54,866 nucleotides of DNA, taken from Nitrosomonas oligotropha (GTDB taxonomy: Bacteria; Pseudomonadota; Gammaproteobacteria; Burkholderiales; Nitrosomonadaceae). The stretch spans positions 1-54,866 of the forward strand of contig NZ_QRBZ01000009.1 of assembly GCF_009833085.1 (NCBI RefSeq). Direction: 5' to 3'. Shown one piece after another: positions 15,146-22,574 of the stretch. The translations under genes were made by a program, and so were the position numbers. The notes under the pieces are model-generated. The model had not been told where the DNA came from, did not search any database, and saw only the letters and a list, made by a program, of their open reading frames with translations. Each line of letters starts with the position of its first letter. The stretch's first letter is position 1.

Positions 15146-18100
15146 ATGACACCCGAAAGATTCATCAAAACCTGGGTCCAAAATGATCTGACTGAGAAAT
15201 CGGGAGCGCAGTCGTATATCGAGGATTTATGCGAACTGTTGCAAATCGATAAGCCGCGTAATTCGGAGGATTTTTGCTACGAAAAAGGCGCGATCAAAGA
15301 TGGCGGGGGGCAAGGCTGGGCAGATGTCTGGAAGCGTGATTGCTTTGCCTGGGAAAACAAGAAGCCCGGCCGCGATCTCAAAGCAGCCTTAGCGCAATTG
15401 CGTGAATATGCTGGCAATTTGGGTAATCCACCGCTGCTGATTGTATGCGATCGCGAGCGCATCGAAATTCACACCGCGTTTCGCGGCTACCCGGATGAGC
15501 CGCGCAATATTCTGCTTCAAGATATTGGTGACCCAGTCAATCTGCAAATTCTACGCTGGGTATTCACCGACCCAGACAAACTCAAGCCATTGCAGTCCAA
15601 TGCGGCAATTACCGCCGAGGCCGCTGGTCAATTTGCGGAGTTAGCCGAAGCCATGCGCGAGCGTGGAATCGATCCGCAGCAAGTGGCGCATTTTCTGACG
15701 CAATGTATTTTTTGTATGTTTGCTGAGGATGAAGGCTTGCTGCATGCCAGTCCTACCGGCGATCGTGAAATTTTCACCGGCATCCTCAAGGCTGCTAAAA
15801 CCGATTCACAGAAAGCTGAAGCCCGGATTAAGAACTTGTTTGCCGCAATGCAGAAAAAGGGCGGTATCTACGGCAATGACGATATCGCCTGGTTTAACGG
15901 CGGCTTGTTCAAAACCATAGCTGTCCCGCCGCTTACCGGAACCGATCTGAATATTTTGTACCACGCGGCTGAAGGCCGGGATTGGCGGGCAATTGACCCT
16001 ACTATTTTCGGCACCTTGTTTGAGCGCGGCCTTGATCCCAATAGCCGGGTGCAATTGGGCGCTCACTACACCGATGTAGCCACCATCAACAAGCTGATCG
16101 AGCCGCTGATTACCCGGCCATTGAGCGCCGAATGGCAAGCCGTTAAAGCTGAAATTATGGCGGTGCAGGCAACGGCCAGCAAAGTGAAAACGGCGGCGGC
16201 CAAAAAGCAGCACAGCAAAACCGCAGCGAACTTGTATCACGGTTATCTGGAGCGCCTGCGCAACTTCCGGGTATTAGACGCGGCATGCGGTTCGGGCAAT
16301 TTTCTCTATTTAGCGATGCACGCGCTGAAGGATTTGGAACATATCGCCCAATTGGACGCGGAAGCCCTCGGTCTGGGCAAACAACTCACCATCGAAACCG
16401 GTACCGGTAACGTTCTTGGACTGGAAATCAACGAATATGCCGCTGAACTGGCACGGGTGACGGTGTGGATCGGCGATATCCAATGGAGTCAGCGCAACGG
16501 GCGGGAGATCAACAAAAACCCGATCCTCAGCAGCCTGGACGGCATTCAACATCGTGATGCGCTTCTAAATCCGGACGGCAGCGAAGCGCAATGGCCGATG
16601 GCTGATGTGATCATCGGTAATCCGCCGTTTCTGGGCGGAAGCAAGAAGCGTGGCGAATTGGGTAGTGGCTATTTTAATGCCCTAGCCAAAGCCTTTCCCC
16701 AAGAGCGAGTGCCGGGTGGTGTGGATTTGGTTTGCTATTGGTTCGACAAAGCACGGCGGCAAATTGAAGACGGTCAAGCTAAAGCGGCGGGCTTGGTGTC
16801 CACTAACTCGATACGCGGCGGGGCTAATCGTACAGTGCTCGATAACATTTGCCAGTCGATGCCGATTTTTGACGCCTGGCCGGATGAGAGCTGGTTTGAT
16901 GCCGGTACAGCGGTGCGTGTATCGCTGATATGTTTTGGCAATACTGGATTGACTGTTGCTCGATTGTCAGGTGAACCGGTGGTGTTGATTCATGCCGATT
17001 TGACGGCAGGCGATGGTGAAACGGGAATGGATTTGACCACAGCAAAGCCGATTGGAGAAAACTTTGCTGTTTGCTTCATGGGAGCATCAAAAAAAGCATC
17101 TTTTGATATTGAAGGTGATGTGGCAAGATCATGGTTGTCACAGCCTAACCCAAATAGCATGCCGAATCACGGCGTTGTTCGCCCTCTTTGTAACGCGATT
17201 GATTTGACCAGACGCAATGGTGATCGATGGATTATTGATTTTGGTGCGACCATGAGCGAGGCCGATGCCAGTCTTTATGAATTACCATTTGAATATGTAG
17301 TGAAGTATGTAAAGCCCGAGCGAGAACACAACAATCGTGAGGCTTATCGGAAATATTGGTGGCGACATGGTGAGCCACGTGTTGCTATGCGTGCTGCCTT
17401 AGTCGGTTTGCAACGATATATCGCCACCCCCGCTGTCGCCAAACACCGTATATTCATCTGGCTAGATAAGGCTATTCTGCCCGATCAGGCACTCTTAGCC
17501 ATCGCTCGATCAGACGACACTACCTTTGGTATCCTCCATTCTCGTTTTCATGAATTATGGTCACTGGGATTGTGTACATGGTTGGGAGTTGGCAACGATC
17601 CACGCTACACCCCCACTACTTGCTTCGAGACCTTCCCATTTCCCGAAGGATTGACTCCGGCTGACACCGCGCCCAAAAGTAAAGAAGAAAAACGAGCGTT
17701 AGGCTATAAGGACTCTGACAATCAAGCAAGGACTTGGGAGTGCATCGCTCCTATCCCGGCAATCATTGCAAACGAATCACAGCGGCCCGCAGCCTCGGCG
17801 ATTGCCGAAGCTGCTTTTAAATTAAATCAATTGCGCAATAACTGGCTTAACCCGTCCGAATGGGTGGATTGGGTGATTACCGCTGAAGAGCAAAAGGCAG
17901 GTTTCCCCCAACGCCCGGTTGCCAAACCTGGCCATGAAAGCGAATTAAAAAAGCGCACTCTCACCAACTTGTACAACGCTAAACCTGCTTGGCTAATTAA
18001 CGCACATCAAGTTCTCGATGCTGCCGTCGCCCAAGCCTATGGCTGGGACGATTACACGCCGGATATGCCCGATACGGAAATTTTGCAGCGCTTGTTGCAG

Positions 18101-18160
18101 CTGAATTTGCAGCGGAGTGGCCGTCAAAACTCAATTTTGCCGCATCATGAAAAAAACTAG
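15146..18160 (+). CDS. MmeI-like single-chain restriction-modification enzyme (type IIL/IIG)
   Basis: 1004 residues fusing nuclease, methyltransferase and specificity parts. An N-terminal PD-(D/E)xK site has the MmeI layout D-x9-E-x-K: Asp60, Glu70, Lys72 (GWADVWKRDCFAWENKK). A helical connector leads to an N6-adenine methyltransferase with motif I VLDAACGSGNF (about 376-386) and motif IV IIGNPPFLGG (about 490-499). The C-terminal 400 residues hold the probable target recognition domain. Such enzymes cut a fixed distance from an asymmetric site and protect the host by methylating one strand, so no separate methyltransferase is needed, and none is seen. The Shine-Dalgarno is poor. The recognition sequence cannot be read from the protein by eye. 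Confidence 0.88.
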   Translation: MTPERFIKTWVQNDLTEKSGAQSYIEDLCELLQIDKPRNSEDFCYEKGAIKDGGGQGWADVWKRDCFAWENKKPGRDLKAALAQLREYAGNLGNPPLLIVCDRERIEIHTAFRGYPDEPRNILLQDIGDPVNLQILRWVFTDPDKLKPLQSNAAITAEAAGQFAELAEAMRERGIDPQQVAHFLTQCIFCMFAEDEGLLHASPTGDREIFTGILKAAKTDSQKAEARIKNLFAAMQKKGGIYGNDDIAWFNGGLFKTIAVPPLTGTDLNILYHAAEGRDWRAIDPTIFGTLFERGLDPNSRVQLGAHYTDVATINKLIEPLITRPLSAEWQAVKAEIMAVQATASKVKTAAAKKQHSKTAANLYHGYLERLRNFRVLDAACGSGNFLYLAMHALKDLEHIAQLDAEALGLGKQLTIETGTGNVLGLEINEYAAELARVTVWIGDIQWSQRNGREINKNPILSSLDGIQHRDALLNPDGSEAQWPMADVIIGNPPFLGGSKKRGELGSGYFNALAKAFPQERVPGGVDLVCYWFDKARRQIEDGQAKAAGLVSTNSIRGGANRTVLDNICQSMPIFDAWPDESWFDAGTAVRVSLICFGNTGLTVARLSGEPVVLIHADLTAGDGETGMDLTTAKPIGENFAVCFMGASKKASFDIEGDVARSWLSQPNPNSMPNHGVVRPLCNAIDLTRRNGDRWIIDFGATMSEADASLYELPFEYVVKYVKPEREHNNREAYRKYWWRHGEPRVAMRAALVGLQRYIATPAVAKHRIFIWLDKAILPDQALLAIARSDDTTFGILHSRFHELWSLGLCTWLGVGNDPRYTPTTCFETFPFPEGLTPADTAPKSKEEKRALGYKDSDNQARTWECIAPIPAIIANESQRPAASAIAEAAFKLNQLRNNWLNPSEWVDWVITAEEQKAGFPQRPVAKPGHESELKKRTLTNLYNAKPAWLINAHQVLDAAVAQAYGWDDYTPDMPDTEILQRLLQLNLQRSGRQNSILPHHEKN

Positions 18161-18372
18161 CGGTATGGCTCCTGACTATGGGTACACTTTCGGCAGTTCG
18201 CGCGCTGCTAAAAAATGAGAAGAAATGACACTCAAGGGAGGAGCAAAAATGACTCAGATTAAGCAGCATCGGTAAAAATCCACCTTTTTAATAAAAATAC
18301 AGTGCAGCTTGTACATTAATTTGGCAAAATTGGGCCATTTGCTGATAACCTTTCACTTACCGGGGAAATAAA

Positions 18373-19716
18373 ATGAAATATAAGAGTCTTCAAGAGTTCA
18401 GCGCCGATGTGGCGGGGCGCAATCCGAACCAACCAGAGTATATGCAGGCGGTCACAGAAGTGATCGAAAGTTTGTGGCCGTTTATATTGGAGCATCCTCG
18501 CTATGCCGAGCATGGCTTGCTGGATCGCTTGGTTGAGCCGGAGCGCGTGATTATATTTCGGGTATCCTGGGTGGATGATCACGGTGAAGTCCGGGTCAAT
18601 CGCGGTTATCGCATACAGCACAGTTCTTCCATCGGGCCTTATAAAGGCGGGATCCGGTTTCATCCGTCGGTTAATTTGTCGATTCTTAAATTCCTGGCGT
18701 TTGAGCAGACCTTCAAAAATGCCCTGACCACATTACCGATGGGCGGCGGCAAGGGTGGTTCCGATTTCGATCCGAAAGGCAAAAGCCCCGGTGAAATCAT
18801 GCGTTTCTGCCAAGCGTTTATCAGCGAATTGTTCCGCCATATCGGTTCGGATACCGACGTTCCTGCGGGCGATATCGGTGTCGGCGGGCGGGAAGTCGGC
18901 TTTATGGCGGGTATGATGAAGAAATTATCCAACCGCGCGGATTGCGTATTTACCGGTAAAGGATTGAGTTTCGGCGGGTCATTGATACGTCCCGAAGCAA
19001 CCGGTTACGGCACGGTGTATTTTGCTCAGGAAATATTGCAGCACGCGGGGCGCTCGCTTGAAGGCATGCGCGTTTCGGTTTCCGGTTCCGGCAATGTGGC
19101 GCAATTTGCCGTGGAAAAAGCCATGTTGCAAGGCGCAAAAGTGGTGACTGTATCCGATTCGAGCGGCACGATCGTCGACGAAGCGGGTTTCACTCCCGAA
19201 AAACTGGCGATTCTGGCCGAGGTAAAAAATCACTTGTATGCGCGCCTTGATGAATACGCCAAACGCGTCAACGTCACCTATCTACCCGGTGCAAAACCCT
19301 GGCATGTACCCGTCCAAGTGGCATTGCCTTGCGCAACACAGAATGAATTGAACGGTGACGATGCGCGGGCGCTGGTCAAGAATGGCGTGATTTGCGTGGC
19401 CGAAGGCGCCAACATGCCATCGACTGCAGAAGCCGTCGAATGTTTCCTGCACAACAAAGTGCTCTATGCGCCGGGCAAAGCCAGTAACGCCGGTGGTGTT
19501 GCGACGTCGGGCCTGGAAATGAGCCAGAATGCCATGCGCATATCCTGGACGCGCGAAGAAGTCGATGCGCGCCTGAAAGAAATCATGCAAGCGATCCACA
19601 AATCCTGTTTGAAATACGGCACCAAAGCCGACGGCAGCGTGAACTACGTGGATGGCGCCAATATCGCCGGTTTTGTCAAAGTGGCTGAAGCCATGCTGGG
19701 GCAGGGTGTCATTTAG
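18373..19716 (+). CDS. gdhA: NADP-specific glutamate dehydrogenase
   Basis: 447 residues, the normal length of the hexameric bacterial enzyme that reductively aminates 2-oxoglutarate with ammonium and NADPH. The substrate site is PYKGGIRFHPSVN, then the Lys-rich LPMGGGKGGSDFDPKGKS with the catalytic lysine, then PAGDIGVGGREVGFM. The cofactor Rossmann motif is VSGSGNVAQFA (about 237-247). A GGGGA-type ribosome site precedes ATG 18373. In an ammonia-using autotroph this is a main ammonium assimilation route. Two hairpins (19764-19796 and 19890-19929) lie in the 259-bp gap downstream. Confidence 0.95.
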   Translation: MKYKSLQEFSADVAGRNPNQPEYMQAVTEVIESLWPFILEHPRYAEHGLLDRLVEPERVIIFRVSWVDDHGEVRVNRGYRIQHSSSIGPYKGGIRFHPSVNLSILKFLAFEQTFKNALTTLPMGGGKGGSDFDPKGKSPGEIMRFCQAFISELFRHIGSDTDVPAGDIGVGGREVGFMAGMMKKLSNRADCVFTGKGLSFGGSLIRPEATGYGTVYFAQEILQHAGRSLEGMRVSVSGSGNVAQFAVEKAMLQGAKVVTVSDSSGTIVDEAGFTPEKLAILAEVKNHLYARLDEYAKRVNVTYLPGAKPWHVPVQVALPCATQNELNGDDARALVKNGVICVAEGANMPSTAEAVECFLHNKVLYAPGKASNAGGVATSGLEMSQNAMRISWTREEVDARLKEIMQAIHKSCLKYGTKADGSVNYVDGANIAGFVKVAEAMLGQGVI

Positions 19717-19763
19717 CACACAGGCGGAATACCTGACTTCGGGTAAGTGATGTTAAAAACTCT

Positions 19764-19796
19764 GATGAGCTGCCATCATTTTTTGGCAAGCTCATC
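19764..19796. repeat. Hairpin downstream of gdhA
   Basis: GATGAGCTGCCA (19764-19775) pairs with TGGCAAGCTCATC (19784-19796) with a single bulged A. The loop is T-rich and no T-run follows the stem. Possible transcript-end stabiliser. Confidence 0.4.
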
Positions 19797-19889
19797 GGGC
19801 TGTCTTCAGTACCAAGGCTTGATTGTTGCCGATGAGATAAAGCGCGATAAAACCGCCGCCGCTTGATGGTCTAATAATCCGGTTGATTC

Positions 19890-19936
19890 GAGCGTTACCG
19901 ATCTCTGTTGTAAAGAATGGGTAACGCTCTTTGTTT
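19890..19936 (+). terminator. Probable gdhA terminator
   Basis: GAGCGTTACC (19890-19899) pairs perfectly with GGTAACGCTC (19920-19929) across a 20-nt loop and is followed by TTTGTTT. The long loop makes it less than ideal, but it is the only hairpin with a T-rich tail between gdhA and the convergent gene at 19976. Confidence 0.5.
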
Positions 19937-19975
19937 GGCAGGATGTGTGAAGTTAAGCCGAACGGCTATGGCTTA

Positions 19976-20347
19976 CTATTTCAAGAATTGTTCATCCTTT
20001 TTTTCCGCGTTTTCTTCCGCTGCTTTTGCATCCGCGCCATCACTGGCCAATTTGCTGCCGACATAGCTTCCCACCGCGCCACCGACTAATGCGGGCATTG
20101 CGGATTGCAAGAGGGATGGGCTTTGAGCCTGTGCATTCGGTGCTGCGGCTGGGGCATTTGCGTTAGCTGCTTGCGCTGGCTGAGCTGGCGCAGGTTGATT
20201 TGGTGTGGTTGCTTGTTTTTGTTGTGCGGCCGGTTTGGAGCTCACTGGCGCTTTTGATACGCTGCCTTTACTGCCTTTGTTACTTTTCGCGTACAGATTG
20301 TTTGTAAACACCAAGGAAATCAAAACAACAAAAAGTAATTTCTTCAT
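19976..20347 (-). CDS. Secreted low-complexity protein with glycine-zipper segment
   Basis: 123 residues. A signal peptide (LLFVVLISLVFTNNLYA) is followed by a Ser/Lys stretch and about 60 residues rich in Ala, Pro, Gln and Asn, likely disordered. A short hydrophobic segment PALVGGAVGSYVGSKLA (about 85-101) shows G-x3-G spacing typical of a glycine zipper that inserts in or crosses a membrane. A charged C-terminus ends it. No named family is recognised. Convergent with gdhA; no operon partners. Confidence 0.65.
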   Translation of the reverse strand: MKKLLFVVLISLVFTNNLYAKSNKGSKGSVSKAPVSSKPAAQQKQATTPNQPAPAQPAQAANANAPAAAPNAQAQSPSLLQSAMPALVGGAVGSYVGSKLASDGADAKAAEENAEKKDEQFLK

Positions 20348-20900
20348 ATATGTATTAAGCCTATAAAAATTAATCTTAAATTAAAATAACAAATCCGTTG
20401 CGATCAACATCAATGTTTCCGTTTTTGTGACAGATACAAACTTATTGTCATAAGCGTAGCTTCATGGCATTTTACCATCCAATCCCGATGCGATGGCACA
20501 CGCTTCATGCCACAAGGGCGTCTCTTTGCATGCCATGAGATGGCTGGCCATCAACGTGCGCCGCAATTTTGAGAATAATTTTAGCTTGTGTCAATCAGCG
20601 GTAAGGATTTCGCAATTCAGGAATCTTGCGCGGAGAATATTTTTCCATTGATTGCATGTATCTCATATAGAATGCTTGCGTTTGGATCGATTGAGATGGG
20701 ATACCTTGTCAGATGACTGATTTAATAGAAATTACTATTTATTCTGTAATTGCGTTGATCGCTGGATTGATTGTTGCGCAGATAATCAAGGATAAATTCC
20801 TGAAATAAACAGTAGAGCTGATTCATCACGCTACCCGCCTGATACCGTTGAAAGTCAACATGATGTTTATGGTGCTACTGGATAGTTTGCCGGGAAGGCT
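20348..20900. other. 553-bp intergenic stretch with one possible small ORF
   Basis: No gene of normal size, repeat or RNA is recognisable. The only coding candidate is the 31-codon membrane peptide at 20713-20808. The rest probably holds the promoter for the minus-strand gene at 19976-20347 and the leader of the sulfotransferase gene. Confidence 0.35.
20713..20808 (+). CDS. Possible 31-residue single-TM peptide
   Basis: ATG 20713 opens a frame of 31 codons with one clear hydrophobic helix (YSVIALIAGLIVAQII) flanked by acidic N-terminal and Lys-rich C-terminal residues, a layout seen in real small membrane proteins. A GGGAT 12 nt upstream is a weak ribosome site. Chance occurrence cannot be excluded. 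Confidence 0.28.
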   Translation: MTDLIEITIYSVIALIAGLIVAQIIKDKFLK

Positions 20901-21755
20901 ATGAATCCCGCTCAGCTTGTACTATTCGCCCTCGCCAGCGGCCGTTCGGGCACCAGCTATCTCGCCGATTTCTTCTTGAAGAATATTACGCACTGTTACA
21001 GCACGCACGAGCCTTACTTCACACCGGGTAATCCCACACTGTTCGGCAAACCCATTGAATGGAACACGCAGGGTAACGACAACGCATTAATCCCGGTGCT
21101 GGAACGCAAATGCCGTTTTATCGCGGGCCGCCAGCAACCGTTTTATTTTGAATCGAATCATGCTTTTCTGAAAGCTTTTAACCGCCATGCCGGAAACCTG
21201 CTGCGCAATCCCGGTTTTATTCATCTGGTACGCAATCCATTGCTCGTTGCAAAAAGCGAATATGTGCGCGAACAGGCTATACGCCGGTTGCATCTGCCGT
21301 TTGCGGAATATACCAGCGATAGCGGCGAACGTTTGTTCCGCTGGGCTTTAACCGGGCATGAAGCATTGTTCCGGCACTATCCGCGCACACTCAGCCGTTT
21401 TCAGTTTTATCTGCTGCAATGGCTGGAGATCGAGCACCGGGCGGTGCAGCTGATCCGGGATAACCAGTGGCAGGATCGCGTGTTTTTTATCGATGTCGAC
21501 GCCGATCTCAAACGGGACGGGGTGTTAAAAGACATGGTTCGATTTTTTGACTTACCGCATCAGGACGTGTTCAACCTGAATTTGCGCCGCAACAAAACCC
21601 CGTTTATGGGTCCGACTATCATTACGGCACAGGATCAGCAGGAATTCCGGGCGATTGCGCGTGATTTGCCAGATAACTACAAAGCATTGTTGCGCGCCGA
21701 ACCTTATCGTCATTGCAGCTGGTATGACGAAGTCAGTCTGTTGATGGCGGATTAA
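20901..21755 (+). CDS. Sulfotransferase family protein
   Basis: 284 residues. The N-terminal P-loop-like 5'-phosphosulfate motif is ASGRSGTSYLADFF (12-25). A central FIHLVRNPLLVAKSEY segment (about 106-121) matches the 3'-phosphate-binding motif with conserved Arg and Ser. Both bind PAPS, so the enzyme should transfer sulfate to a hydroxyl or amine of a carbohydrate, lipid or small molecule. The acceptor is unknown. GGGAAGG precedes ATG 20901. There is no signal peptide, so it acts in the cytoplasm. No PAPS synthesis or polysaccharide genes adjoin it. Confidence 0.75.
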   Translation: MNPAQLVLFALASGRSGTSYLADFFLKNITHCYSTHEPYFTPGNPTLFGKPIEWNTQGNDNALIPVLERKCRFIAGRQQPFYFESNHAFLKAFNRHAGNLLRNPGFIHLVRNPLLVAKSEYVREQAIRRLHLPFAEYTSDSGERLFRWALTGHEALFRHYPRTLSRFQFYLLQWLEIEHRAVQLIRDNQWQDRVFFIDVDADLKRDGVLKDMVRFFDLPHQDVFNLNLRRNKTPFMGPTIITAQDQQEFRAIARDLPDNYKALLRAEPYRHCSWYDEVSLLMAD

Positions 21756-21883
21756 CGGATGAATCCCTTTGGGGACCGGACTGCGAGCATCTGACGCATG
21801 TCAAAATAGGACAATGGTTTTTAGCGTCAGTACTCGCTGATGATGCTCGCCGGTTTTAACTGTAGTTTAACTTGCAGGGCCTG

Positions 21884-22234
21884 CTATTTCTGTTTCCATT
21901 GTCCATTCAGCTGAATCCAAGTTCCGGACGGGACTTTGCGGATGATTTCTTCAGCATACACTTTACCGACTTGTTCGATATCGATTCCCTGAGCAGTGGC
22001 TTTTTCCTGGTAAATCGACCGGCGTTTTGCATTAATCTCATCCGCTTCTCCGCGGGCGCTGGGTTGGCGCGCGACGACATAGCCATCGTAACTTTCGCCG
22101 ACTGCGCCCGATGCACGCAGATTCTCGATGGAATCGGCCCAGGCGGGTATTGCGTTGAGCATGAATGCCAGCAGCATGGCTTGGCCGATTTTTGCGAAAG
22201 GTTTTTTAACTGTCATGTTTGCAGTACGCTGCAT
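21884..22234 (-). CDS. ydbL: YdbL family periplasmic protein (DUF1318)
   Basis: 116 residues with an N-terminal signal sequence (AMLLAFMLNAIPAWAD) and the DUF1318 fold: AVGESYDGYVVA near the start of the mature part, a helical middle INAKRRSIYQEKATAQGI, and the end PSGTWIQLNGQWKQK, matching the W-x-x-x-N-G-Q-W end of E. coli YdbL. A GAGGAG site lies 6 nt before ATG 22234. It follows ynbE- and ydbH-type genes in the same order as in E. coli. There YdbL is periplasmic and is thought to help assemble or regulate the YdbH-YnbE bridge. Confidence 0.85.
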   Translation of the reverse strand: MQRTANMTVKKPFAKIGQAMLLAFMLNAIPAWADSIENLRASGAVGESYDGYVVARQPSARGEADEINAKRRSIYQEKATAQGIDIEQVGKVYAEEIIRKVPSGTWIQLNGQWKQK

Positions 22235-22258
22235 AGTGTTCTCCTCGTCTCGTTGATA

Positions 22259-22474
22259 TCAGAAGATGCCAGGATTGGCCGCGATATCTTTTTTGGCTTG
22301 CTCTTCAAGCTTTACCCGGATGTCGGCATCCAGCTTGATATTGAGATTAATTGTGATCGGTTCCTGCGGTGACTCCACTTTAACGGTCGGCGCGCATGCA
22401 GTGATCGTCAGGCAGTATAGGATCAGGATGACTTTGATTAATGTCGCGTTGGTTATTCGATCAATTTTGCGCAT
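22259..22474 (-). CDS. ynbE: YnbE family outer-membrane lipoprotein
   Basis: 71 residues. A signal peptide ends in the lipobox ITAC. After it comes the family signature VKVESPQEPITINLNIKLD, close to the E. coli YnbE form (P-x-x-P-I-T-I-N-L-N), then a short charged helix. AAGGAG sits about 8 nt before the ATG. In E. coli YnbE sits in the outer membrane and caps the YdbH bridge by β-strand augmentation. It is 24 nt upstream of the ydbL gene. Confidence 0.85.
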   Translation of the reverse strand: MRKIDRITNATLIKVILILYCLTITACAPTVKVESPQEPITINLNIKLDADIRVKLEEQAKKDIAANPGIF

Positions 22475-22574
22475 GATTGCACTCCTTTTCTGATGGATTC
22501 CCGCGCTCCATTCTGATTGGGAATCCGGTAATTAGCATACTGTGTTCCATGGTTTCAATTTAACGCGGGCGGAC

